A DNA stretch of 64,000 nt. It comes from Spatholobus suberectus. Its lineage: Eukaryota; Streptophyta; Magnoliopsida; Fabales; Fabaceae. This document shows positions 25,901 to 33,894 of the stretch, one piece after another. The first letter of the stretch is position 1, and the number at the start of each line of letters is the position of its first letter. The stretch is from positions 58,021,044-58,085,043 of the forward strand of contig CM014735.1 in NCBI GenBank assembly GCA_004329165.1. The letters run 5' to 3'. The notes below the pieces were generated by a model. That model ran no database searches. It saw only the letters and a list, made by a program, of their open reading frames with translations, and was not told where the DNA came from. Position numbers and translations under genes: made by a program.

Positions 25901-26154
25901 ATAAGCCACCAAATGGCATTTCATTAAGGAAACGTACATCAAGAGGCAGTGATAATAGCTGCCAGCAAAGAGCTGATGCTCTGGAATCTCTGCTCGAGTT
26001 ATGTGCGCAGCTACTTCAGCAAGGAAAGCTTGAAGAGCTTGCTGCTGTGCTAAGACCATTTGGAGAAGATGCTGTATCTGTATCGTCCAGAGAAACAGCA
26101 ATATGGCTTACAAAAAGCCTCGTGGCCTCGCAAAAACTAAATCCTGAGACATAG
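17694..26154 (+). CDS. NEK6: NEK6-like NIMA-related protein kinase, 13 exons, 950 aa
   Basis: Exons: 17694-17797, 18182-18248, 19039-19104, 19267-19313, 20168-20213, 20479-20559, 20636-20678, 20771-20817, 21050-21131, 21223-21272, 21385-21458, 23933-23984, 24061-26154. They sum to 2,853 nt in one frame with GT-AG introns, close to the length known for Arabidopsis NEK6 (956 aa). The kinase domain spans residues ~10-264: loop GRGALG, Lys39, helix-C Glu57, HRDLK with Asp135, Asn140, and CPE at 176-178. NEK family marks include ITGYCEGGDM and MLRKNPEHRP. Odd points: DFG is EFG (Glu153), GTPNYM is GTLKYM, and the glycine loop has Leu for Phe. The tail has five ~78-aa repeats (residues ~401-793) and a conserved C-terminal block, ADALESLLELCAQLLQ onward (from ~891). 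In Arabidopsis, NEK6 controls microtubules and directional cell expansion. Whether this copy is catalytically active is uncertain. Confidence 0.93.
19892..19978. repeat. (TA)n-rich microsatellite in kinase intron 4
   Basis: A TA run with regular TATG/TACA interruptions, inside the intron between exons 4 and 5. Confidence 0.9.
20771..20817 (+). other. Kinase exon 8 encoding EFG in place of DFG
   Basis: The preceding exon ends CTAG and this one begins GTGAATTTGG. The split glycine codon is therefore followed by GAA TTT GGT, Glu-Phe-Gly. Acceptor CTGCAG and donor CGGTAATG are both good, and no other in-frame acceptor would restore Asp. The change needs only one base (GAT or GAC to GAA). Confidence 0.85.
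21479..22114. repeat. LTR-like direct repeat, copy A
   Basis: It shares two ordered blocks with 23243-23750. One has ATTTTATTATGTTTCCTTAT, with GAGCTTGGGT-type sequence after it; the other has TCATAATACACC then TCTCTTTTCCTCCTT. The order and spacing suggest two old LTRs of one element or a tandem duplication. No coding domain lies between them. Confidence 0.6.
22320..22455. repeat. 34-bp minisatellite, about 4 copies
   Basis: Successive units begin GTGATGTCCCT, GTGACATCTCT, GTGATGTCGCT and GTGAGATCTCT. The first three share a CAATCATT or GATCATTT core at the same offset, and each is 34 bp. Confidence 0.75.
22601..22926 (-). mobile_element. Small solo LTR (TRIM-like), 326 bp, in kinase intron 11
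   Basis: It begins TGATAGAAAC and ends AGATCTATCA, with 7-bp inverted termini TGATAGA/TCTATCA. Perfect 5-bp target duplications, TAATA, lie at 22596-22600 and 22927-22931. A TATATAAATAGGG signal reads on the minus strand near 22810, so the LTR probably points opposite to the gene. It has no coding capacity. Confidence 0.8.
23243..23750. repeat. LTR-like direct repeat, copy B
   Basis: This is a diverged counterpart of 21479-22114 (see that entry), interrupted by a small foldback MITE at 23506-23621. Confidence 0.6.
23506..23621. mobile_element. Small foldback MITE, 116 bp
   Basis: Terminal inverted repeats GCATGTTTGG and CCAAACATGC (10 bp, perfect) bound a short AT-rich body. The target duplication is not clear. 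Confidence 0.6.
24502..25680 (+). repeat. Five in-frame coding tandem repeats of ~78 codons in the kinase tail
   Basis: Units start near 24502, 24736, 24979, 25210 and 25447 and are 231-243 bp long, always a multiple of three. Each has the pattern LDSV-x-EEQGF, then EHFQKSD, then ID-N-A, then FSNEGFDK-E-A, then KPE-S-KS, then SSE-S-N-NDKDGSIDE. The unit is acidic and Ser/Asn-rich and probably disordered. Units 2 and 3 are the most alike, implying stepwise duplication. Confidence 0.9.
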
Positions 26155-27316
26155 TTTGTGAGAGGTGCTGTGCTCCTCATTATCTATACATTACTGTAAG
26201 AAAAATGTGTATTTCCAAATGTTACATTAGTTTGCTTCTTTGAGACTTATGCTTGATTGAAGATTGGAGGCTGGAAAATAACATCCCGTAAATTCTTTGC
26301 TGTTGAGCGGTGTATTGTAAATGGATTAAATTATATTTGAAATGGTTGAATATTCATTGGTGTTTTTCTGTAAGCTATGGTCAGTCATTGCATGAACATT
26401 AATATCATCATACCCCCTCTCCTCAAACTTTGAATAAATAAGGCCTTGAGCTTAGTGTTTTATTTATTTGGTTTGTTTATAAGATACCTTGGTGTGCTTG
26501 GCCTGATTAGCCTGGTTTTCCGGTTATCTTTGACATTTAATTGTGATCATAATACTATTGAATAATATATTAAATTAGTTCTTGAAATTATGAGTATCGG
26601 TTAATTTTAGGAACTAAAATAACATTTTCAAGTACTACATTAATTTGAAGGACTGATTTGATGTATTACTATGCTTATCTCTTTGGAGTCTTGTAAATTT
26701 TCAATCATTTGAAAACGCTAAGCTATGCTTGAATCTTTTTTGGTTTTCACCATTCACCAAAAAAAAATTATTTTTTGTTTTCATTTTCAGCTAATGTTAC
26801 TTTATTTTCAAAATTTTGAGAAGAAAACAGTAAAAACAAGAAAAAAATGAACACAAAGTCATAATTGTGTAATTGATCTGAAATTTTCTTTATATTTAAT
26901 TACTTTTTGTAGCTGTTTAGATAAGGTGATGTGAGATTTCAAAGAACGAATGACCATTATTTCTCTTACCCTGTGTTAATTAATGTTTGTCACTAGAACC
27001 TTCTTACATGTTTCCTCTGTGTATATAATTAATGTAGCTTATGCCGCGGTAAAATGAATGATCATTCTAATCATCAAGTGTGTCAAAACTCCAGATTGAA
27101 GATTAGATGGCTCAAAGTTTGTGCAAATATCTCGGAGTCTTACCAGAAAACCAAAGTTATCTTTCGTAATCAAGATATGTATTGAGCGATATGCTAAGAC
27201 AAAAGAAAACACACATTTAATAATAATTTTTTTTTTCATTATGAACACAAATCAATTACATTTTCAAGAGTGGTGATGATAATACATGTCAATGCACATA
27301 ATTGCTGTGTTCACTC
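26155..27316. other. 3' flank of the kinase gene and intergenic DNA
   Basis: An AATAAATAAGG polyadenylation-type signal near 26432-26442 may end the kinase transcript. Beyond it no gene is supported; the small frame at 27039-27248 on the minus strand has no recognisable domain. Confidence 0.5.
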
Positions 27317-27322
27317 TTTATT
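27317..27322 (-). terminator. Polyadenylation signal AATAAA for the AG-peptide gene
   Basis: TTTATT on the plus strand reads AATAAA on the minus strand, about 93 bases downstream of the stop codon at 27415-27417. Confidence 0.5.
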
Positions 27323-27414
27323 CCATGCATATGTGTATATAAATAAATAACATATCCAGCCTCCTTTCTTAAACTGCATGTTCCTTCATTCTCTCCCTAT
27401 TTCCCTGTCCCATT

Positions 27415-27591
27415 TTAGTAGAACAAGGCAAGGAAAGACAAGACTGAGGCACCAACCAAGGAGCCAACAGCAGTGGCTGAGGCACCACTGCTAGGGCCAG
27501 GGGCAGGTGCAGGAACCTGTGTGGTTGCCAATGCTGCACTCATGGAGGCAGCGGCAATGAGAACGGCACAGGTAAACTTCTTCATGTCCAT
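27415..27591 (-). CDS. Arabinogalactan peptide (AG-peptide), 58 aa, GPI-anchored
   Basis: A short proteoglycan core peptide of the plant cell surface. Residues 1-22 form a signal peptide (MDMKKF, then a hydrophobic Ala-rich stretch, cleavage after SAALA). The mature part TTQVPAPAPGPSSG has alternating Ala-Pro and Pro-Ser, the classic site for proline hydroxylation and arabinogalactan addition. The C-terminus VGSLVGASVLSFLALFY is a hydrophobic GPI-anchoring signal with small residues (about Ser35/Gly36) as likely attachment site. Size fits plant AG-peptides of the AGP12-14 kind; the exact member is not assigned. The frame is open farther upstream to a Met at 27789, but a TATA box at 27719-27728 lies between, so translation from the Met at 27591 is preferred. 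Single exon. The exact biological role cannot be read from sequence. Confidence 0.88.
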   Translation of the reverse strand: MDMKKFTCAVLIAAASMSAALATTQVPAPAPGPSSGASATAVGSLVGASVLSFLALFY

Positions 27592-27718
27592 GATGGATAG
27601 TGAAATTTGTGGATAGGTGGGAGACCTGCTTGGTTTGTGATGAAAGAAGCTGTTTATTGGTGGGGTTTTTTTGTTGTTTTTTTCTTGCAGGTCTGAGGTA
27701 GAATGGAGCGTTGGCAAG

Positions 27719-27728
27719 GGATTTATAG
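27719..27728 (-). promoter_or_regulatory. TATA box of the AG-peptide gene
   Basis: CCCTATAAATCC reads on the minus strand about 130 bases upstream of the chosen start codon. It fits a leader of about 100 bases and argues against the longer upstream frame. Confidence 0.6.
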
Positions 27729-28127
27729 GGTAGGGGTTGGGGCTATTTGGGGTAAATGCCTCCTTGGTGGTTGTGAAAGGGGCTTGCATGTGTGGTTTTG
27801 CAAGGTTTTAGGGTGGATTAGTAGGCTTGGGTGACAAGTGTTCGTTGGACTAGGAATGAAGACATTTGGGGCACAGAAATTTGCTCAACCACTTGCTATG
27901 TTTGTGCACATGTTTTAGTTTTAATAATTCATTTTACCAAAAAAAAAAAAAAAAAAATAGTAAATAATCTATCCTCAAATGCCTTGACAAATTGGAAAGA
28001 AAAATTTCCATTTTTTTTCCTAATAGTTCATTTTCCTTGGTCGATTTGTATCTAATTTATATAGTAGGATATGTCATTGATACATTGTCCATTTTTGTTT
28101 TATTTTTTTCTTTAAATAAATAATTTT

Positions 28128-28296
28128 TATAGATAGTATAAAACTTTTTTACAATGTGATCCAATTACTAAATATCATATATGAAAATTTTTTTGACTTT
28201 TATAATAATTACCGTAAAAGTCATCAAGAATGATTGTTGATTGACAATATAAAAACTTTTATACCGATAGTGCATGTCTGTTAAATCATTTTTCTT
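28128..28296. mobile_element. Short MITE-like repeat (TTGACTTTTATAATAATTA family), copy 2
   Basis: It has the TTTGACTTTTATAATAATTA block and ends with ACTTTTATACCGATAGTGCAT, matching the layout of the copies at 15668, 39158 and 63430. Confidence 0.6.
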
Positions 28297-28318
28297 TCTA
28301 TTTCTAGCACCTTCTTAG

Positions 28319-29835
28319 TAGGGATTGCAAAATGAGCTACTTGACCCATTTGTGGGCCAGCCCAATGTGGATTGTGGGCTACATTAGTCTGGATCAAAAA
28401 GGCCACATTCAATTTGATCTTTTAAATTAGGGGTGTACATAGGTTGGGTTGGGTCGGGTTTGACCAAACTCGATCAAAATAGTTTGGGTTGGGTTGGGTC
28501 GGTTTTATACTTTTTTTGTGTCAAACCCGACTCAAATCAACCCGGTCATTAACGGGTTGGTTTGGGACGGGTAATCAGATCTGTATATTTAAAAAAATTT
28601 AATTTTTCTAAAAATTATATATTTTTTTATAAATTTTGACACATTATAAAAATATATTATTTAGTTTTGGACTTTGTTTCTCATCATTCTTGGTTCTAAA
28701 ATTAATATAAAGCTTACAAGAAACTTAGAATGAGAGTTGAGAGAAAAATAACAACAACAATATGCATGGAATACGTAGTGTGTGTGTGTGTGTATATATA
28801 TTCCCAAAATTAATAGGGATTCATGATTTCATAAGTGTGTGGGGGTGTCTTTACTCTTTGTCTTATTTAGTATTAGTAATTCACTAATTAATAATTATTA
28901 GCATATAAAATATATAAAAATAAAAAATTAAATAAAATGTCACTTAACGGATTGGATAATGGGTACACGGGTCCGTAAATTAAAACTCGTTATCCAACCC
29001 GTACTTGAATGTGTTGGGTTGGGTGCAACCCCAACGCTCAAAAAAACCGACCTGAACTAATTGGGTCGGTTCGGGTTAACGGGGTACCTGTACCCGTGAA
29101 CACCCCTATTCTAAATTAATGTTTAAGCCGACCTTATGCGGAATGCAAGCTTTTTGAGCCTGCCCATTTTTTTTTTTAAATTTTTTGTTAATTTTTTTAC
29201 TTTCTTTTTTTCCAAAACTCATGACTAATAATTACTATGATAATTATTTTTATTATCATATTTATTTTAGTATAATAAATAAAACATAGATAATTACATT
29301 ACTTTATTTGTTACATTTTGAAAAAAAATAAAGAGATAATTAGTGCAAATATTTTTAATATGAAAAGTATTGTATATTATAAAACTTCATTCTCAGTATA
29401 TTATAATATGAATAGCCTATAGTGCGATTATAAAGCTCTATATATTAATTTTTTATTTTATTTTTTGGTTAATTGTTTTTACTTTTTCTCAAAATTCAAG
29501 ACTAACAATCTCATATTATTTTATTGTAATTAATAAAATATAGATAATTATGTTATTTCATTATTATTTAGAAAAATAATGAAAGAATAATTAGTTCGAT
29601 TATTCTTAGTATGAAAGCCCTCTTAGTTTTATTCTCAACAAAATAAAAAAAAAAAGCGGGTAGCTCGAACTTGATTGGGCTAACCCAGCCTAAGTATAAT
29701 TCTGACACAAGCTTTATCGGATCAAACTAAAAAGACTCGCATTCAATTCGAATTTAAAATTTAAAGCCTAAACCCTGTATTTTGTCAGGCAAGTTTGGGT
29801 TAACCAATCAAACCCGACCCATTTTTCCCTTTCTA
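28319..29835. mobile_element. hAT-like element (outer) carrying a nested hAT-like element
   Basis: The left end TAGGGATTGCAAAATG and right end CCATTTTTCCCTTTCTA are weak inverted repeats. The flanks CTTCTTAG (28311-28318) and CTTCTTAC (29836-29843) match at 7 of 8 bases, an 8-bp target duplication as expected for hAT. The body is split by the inner element at 28428-29108. The remaining right half holds a diverged internal duplication (29167-29387 versus 29450-29620). There is no transposase frame. Confidence 0.55.
28428..29108. mobile_element. hAT-like non-autonomous element (inner), 681 bp
   Basis: The ends are TAGGGGTGTACATAGG and CCGTGAACACCCCTA. The first nine bases, TAGGGGTGT, are nearly inverted at the right end. 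Flanking TTTTAAAT (28420-28427) and TTCTAAAT (29109-29116) match at 7 of 8 bases, consistent with a hAT target duplication. Just inside both ends are GGGTTGGGT-rich subterminal repeats, a known feature of this type of plant element. Confidence 0.75.
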
Positions 29836-29843
29836 CTTCTTAC

Positions 29844-30089
29844 GTTGTATTTGATGAAATAAAAAAGAAAAATTAACAAAGAACCCAATGTTAATTTTTC
29901 ATTAATAAAAATGACACTCTAAAATTCAAAGTTTGAACTTTTTTATTTTAAAAGGATGAAATAACGTAAAGGAAAATTATTGACATTAATATAATGAAGA
30001 ATATTATATTAAAGGAAACTATTTGTGTTTGATAATTATATTAAACAGAGACATTACTATAAGATTGAACATATGATGTAATATTTATA
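29844..30089. other. AT-rich intergenic, no gene
   Basis: No supported feature. Confidence 0.5.
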
Positions 30090-30584
30090 TCTATATACTA
30101 TTATATAAAAAAGCGTTTATGTAGGTGAGGTCATTGGGTCACGTTTCAGTATGTATGTCTTTTTTGTAAGTGATGAAGTATTTCTTATCTTTTAACAATA
30201 GTGTATTAATTACTCTCATTTTTCAAATTTTAAATAAATTAATTCAAATGTTAATTGTACTAATTGTATTTTTTTTTATTTTCATGTAGTTATTAATTAA
30301 CTACTTAAAAAAATCATATACATTTATTTTTAATTTTGACTATGTAAACATCGTCTAATGATTTATAATAATAAAATTTCTCTTTTGATACGTTGGATAT
30401 ATATATATATATAAAGACAATACAAATGATAAAATATTTCTTTAAATTTTATTTTCTTCAAAACATAAATTGGAATTCCAATTATTATTGTTTTTATTTC
30501 TTTTAATATGATTTTATTAATTACTTTGACTTTTTTGAAAGTCAAAATTACCATGTCATAATACACTATTGTACTGTGTACTAG
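30090..30584 (+). mobile_element. Candidate Helitron-like non-autonomous element
   Basis: It starts TCTATATACTATTATATAAA after an A and ends TACTGTGTACTAG before a T, so it fits the TC...CTAG and A^T rules. The 3' hairpin is weak (TACAC paired with GTGTA, directly against CTAG). Without a second copy or empty site the call is tentative. Confidence 0.35.
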
Positions 30585-32096
30585 TATGATAAAAATATAA
30601 AACACAATCTTTTATATTGATTATACATCTTTATCAACACACATATTTAGTGTGTCTGGTTTAGATTTTTAAACACATGTATGTAAGTTTTTTCATGTCA
30701 ATTTGATAGAAAAGACACAAAAGCTAGTTGTTTTAGCTTCGATATGATCTGCGTCAGTTTGGAGAAAACGGGCATCCAAACACACTGTTAATGTTACCAT
30801 AAATAATATTGACAGTTATATTTTGGAGTTTATTGTTTCTTTTCCTACCCTCAATAAATTAGTAGTTGCAATGACATTAATTTAGTGATAAATTACAAAA
30901 CAATACTTAATTTTATAGAATAATAAGATTTTTTCTTTACACCTACCACTTACAAGGCTTATAAACCTTACGATAATATTTATTCTTAATGTTATAAAAT
31001 CTTCTGAATATGAGAATGATATATAACCAAATTGAGATACATGATTTTTAAGATAAATAAACCATTTTTTATATTTATATTTTCCCTTGCATAACTACCG
31101 TTAAAAATACGCTTTGAATGTCACATACTTTGGATGAAGACCTCGTCAGAAATAAGAAAAGCCATATAGAATTGATTTCTCTTGGCAGTCACATTACTAT
31201 GTTCATGGATCGGTTATATAAAACAAAAGGGCAGAATTGATATTCTCATGGACGCACATTATATATAACTCCACATTGTAGCAAAAGAGGGGTAAAAATA
31301 AATAAATCAAAGTGTTGTCTTTGTTTTATTACTCTTTTTGTGTATGCAATTTGCAAGACAAATTCCCTGCAACAAGCAGTTGAACTTACTTTGCACCAGA
31401 CCAACTTCAAGTGGATTTATGATTGATTCTGACCAAAAGTTCAAAATAGTCCAAATTAAATTATGTCATTTTTATATTTCTTGTTACATCTCTGAATAGC
31501 TACATTAACCAAGAGTCAACAAAACAAATAATGGGAAAAAATTCCTATTATTCCTTTATTCTCAATTGCCAAATGAAACTGAAGTTCTAGATTCGTCTCT
31601 CTACAAAGCAAAAGGGATATCTATATGCAAACCATAGACTAAGCCTTTTCTAAAACATATCATAACCGTTGCTATGTCAAGGGTGCTTCAGCTGGTTTGA
31701 AAGAGAGTTCCCACCAATTGCAATGAATTGAGAAAAGATAGCCTGCCTAGTAATCCCTTTCACATTAATTCCTTTTTACTCTCTTTTCCCTTCCAAGTAA
31801 CCAACAATACAAAAATGTTTATGAATCCAAACGTGTCAGCTATCCATGCCATGTGGGAAACTCAAGAGTAGGGTGTACCATAAGTGGTAGTTACCTGATT
31901 GTTCCTATATAACTGTGATGTAAGGGGCTCTTTGAGGATGCTATGCCACCCTTCCCCTACTAGCTTTGATTGGTCTTGTGGGGTCTTAAAAGCCTTAACC
32001 AAAAAGGGATAGTAACATTCAAAATGGTTAATGTTTAATGTACCATTTTACCAACTTAATAATGATGACCTTACAATGTAACAAGTTTTCCTAAGT
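30585..32096. other. Intergenic and upstream region of the secreted-peptide gene
   Basis: No coding region is supported. The final 200 bases are less AT-rich and lead into a TATA box, so they probably contain the promoter of the peptide gene at 32226. Confidence 0.5.
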
Positions 32097-32106
32097 CCTA
32101 TATAAG
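32097..32106 (+). promoter_or_regulatory. TATA box of the secreted-peptide gene
   Basis: CCTATATAAG lies about 125 bases upstream of the ATG at 32226, giving a likely leader of about 90-100 bases. Confidence 0.65.
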
Positions 32107-32225
32107 TTCAACTCTTGGCTCTGTCTTTGAACAATTCAGTTGCCAACCAATACGAATCTCTTCAGTCTCTTTGGCCATTTCACTAGAGTAACATAAAGAT
32201 ATTAATCGTGTTATATTCTGTGGAA

Positions 32226-32432
32226 ATGGCACCTTTTGGTAGATTCACTGCTAACATTTTGATGGCAGTAATGTTTGTGTGCTTGTTTTGTGTGACCAAC
32301 ATTGTGGCACAGGATTCACAGATTGCTCCCACTGGGCAATTGGAGGCTGGAGCTGGGTTTGCTTTGCCTGTTTCTAAGGTGATCATGTGTTCCTCTGTGT
32401 TGGCATCTCTTGTGGCATTCATGTTGCAGTGA
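32226..32432 (+). CDS. Small secreted, probably GPI-anchored peptide (AG-peptide-like), 68 aa
   Basis: Residues 1-28 form an N-terminal signal peptide (MAPFGRF, then a strongly hydrophobic run, cleavage after NIVA). A very short mature part follows, QDSQIAPTGQLEAGAG. The end is a hydrophobic C-terminal tail without charged end residues (FALPVSKVIM to VAFMLQ), as in GPI-anchored peptides. Unlike the peptide at 27415 it has only one Ala-Pro, so heavy arabinogalactan decoration is less certain; it may belong to the short AGP-like or 'cryptdin-like' plant peptides. The start is the ATG at 32226. The frame is open a few codons upstream only through non-ATG codons, and the TATA box position fits. 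Single exon, TGA at 32430-32432. Function is not deduced beyond cell-surface location. Confidence 0.75.
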   Translation: MAPFGRFTANILMAVMFVCLFCVTNIVAQDSQIAPTGQLEAGAGFALPVSKVIMCSSVLASLVAFMLQ

Positions 32433-32646
32433 ATTGGAAGACAGAGGGTTTGAAATTTGTCACTTGCTGGGGGTAATCTTACTTTCTTTGTGGGTTAAAA
32501 TTGATGAGTTTTTATATACTACATGTTTGCTTGTTGAAAAGGGTACAGTATATTTTGGCATTTTGTAAGATTAGCTTTATGATGATGAGCTACACTTACA
32601 AATGTAATTTCTACTCAGCTATCGGTGTGAGCTGATATATTAATGT

Positions 32647-33665
32647 AATTGTTAAGTTCCTCCTAATTGATGAATTTTGTTGCTTCAATTTATTAGATTC
32701 TTCAAAAGTGACTTTCTTGTAGCATGCTGCTTTGGAGAATAGTCCAAATTTGTACAAAAATGATATTTAAAGTACAATAACTGGATAAGTAATCAATTCC
32801 TATTTTATAAATGAGTCTTTATTCTTAAAAAATTTACAATTACATGTTTTTCTTATTTTGTGATACGTCTTAGGTATTTTGATACTAATTCAATTTTTTT
32901 TCCTCTTTAATTAGTTATCCAATCAAATTGTTTTGATCAATACTTAAATTTATTCAATCTACATTAAGTATAATAAAATATTTACAAATCATTATTAAAA
33001 TAATATTCTATTAATTAAAATAATTTTTGATTTTTCAAAATTATTTTTTTAAATATTAATATTTTCATATTTTAATTTATATATTTTTATCATCAATAAA
33101 ATAATTTTTCTTTAAATACTTTTAAATTTATATACTTTTTAATATTTCAGACATAAATTTTAAGTTCGTCGTAATTGATGAGTTTTGTTTTTTCAATTTA
33201 TCAAGTGCTTCGAAAAGCATGCTGTTATGAAGAATAGTCCAACTTTATCCAAAAAATATGACATTTAATTTAAAGTATAATAACTCGATAAGATCAATCC
33301 TTATATTATAAATTTGAATCTTTTATTCTTAAAAAATAAAAATTACGTAGTCACGTGTATTTCTTATTTTGTGACACGCCTTATGAATTTCAATATCAAT
33401 TCAATTTTTTTTCTCTTTAATTAGTTGTCCAATCAAATAAATTTTTAATTTCATTAATTGTTTTGATCAATATTTAAATTTATTCAATAAATATTAAGTA
33501 TAATAAAATATTCACAAGTCATCATTAAAATAATATTCTATTAATTAAAATGATTTTTAATCTTTCAAAATTAATTAAATATTTATTTTTTTATATTCTA
33601 TATTATCAATAAAATAAATTTCCTTTAAATATTTTTAAACTTACATACTTTTTTTATATTTCACA
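32647..33665. repeat. Direct tandem duplication, ~510-bp unit, 3' of the secreted-peptide gene
   Basis: Copy 1 (about 32647-33156) and copy 2 (about 33157-33665) align along their length. Shared landmarks are AGCATGCTG, GAATAGTCCAA, TTCTTATTTTGTGA, TTAGTTATCCAATCAAAT or its variant, and AAATAATATTCTATTAATTA. Neither copy has a supported coding region. Confidence 0.75.
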
Positions 33666-33737
33666 CATTTACAAACCGTTGTAAACGTACGGGACGCTTG
33701 GTAGTTATGCGTCAACTAGGAGGTAAGTTTTCTATAT

Positions 33738-33805
33738 TCCAATGTAACATTGTACAAATTGATGATAATTAGTGATCCCAATGTAACATTGTACAAATTG
33801 ATGAA
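33738..33805. repeat. Short direct repeat, two copies
   Basis: CCAATGTAACATTGTACAAA and the next few bases occur twice, near 33738 and 33778, 40 bp apart. This lies in the probable 3' untranslated region of the peptidase gene, and the unit contains a small palindrome (TGTAACATTGTACA). Confidence 0.7.
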
Positions 33806-33894
33806 TTGGCTGACCTGACACAGCAGCACTCAGCTACCCTTTCTTTCAACTGGTGAACATTGAAAAGAAAGTGTGATAAAAGGAAATGCAATGT

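Noticed and set aside
25067..26101. Antisense frames opposite the large kinase exon
   Set aside because: Shadow frames of the repetitive sense coding sequence.
27592..27789. N-terminal extension of the AG-peptide frame to a Met at 27789
   Set aside because: A TATA box lies at 27719-27728 inside this extension, and the signal peptide starts exactly at the Met at 27591. The upstream stretch is promoter and leader.
32208..32225. Six-codon upstream extension of the secreted peptide
   Set aside because: It begins with GTG, not ATG, and adds nothing to the signal peptide.
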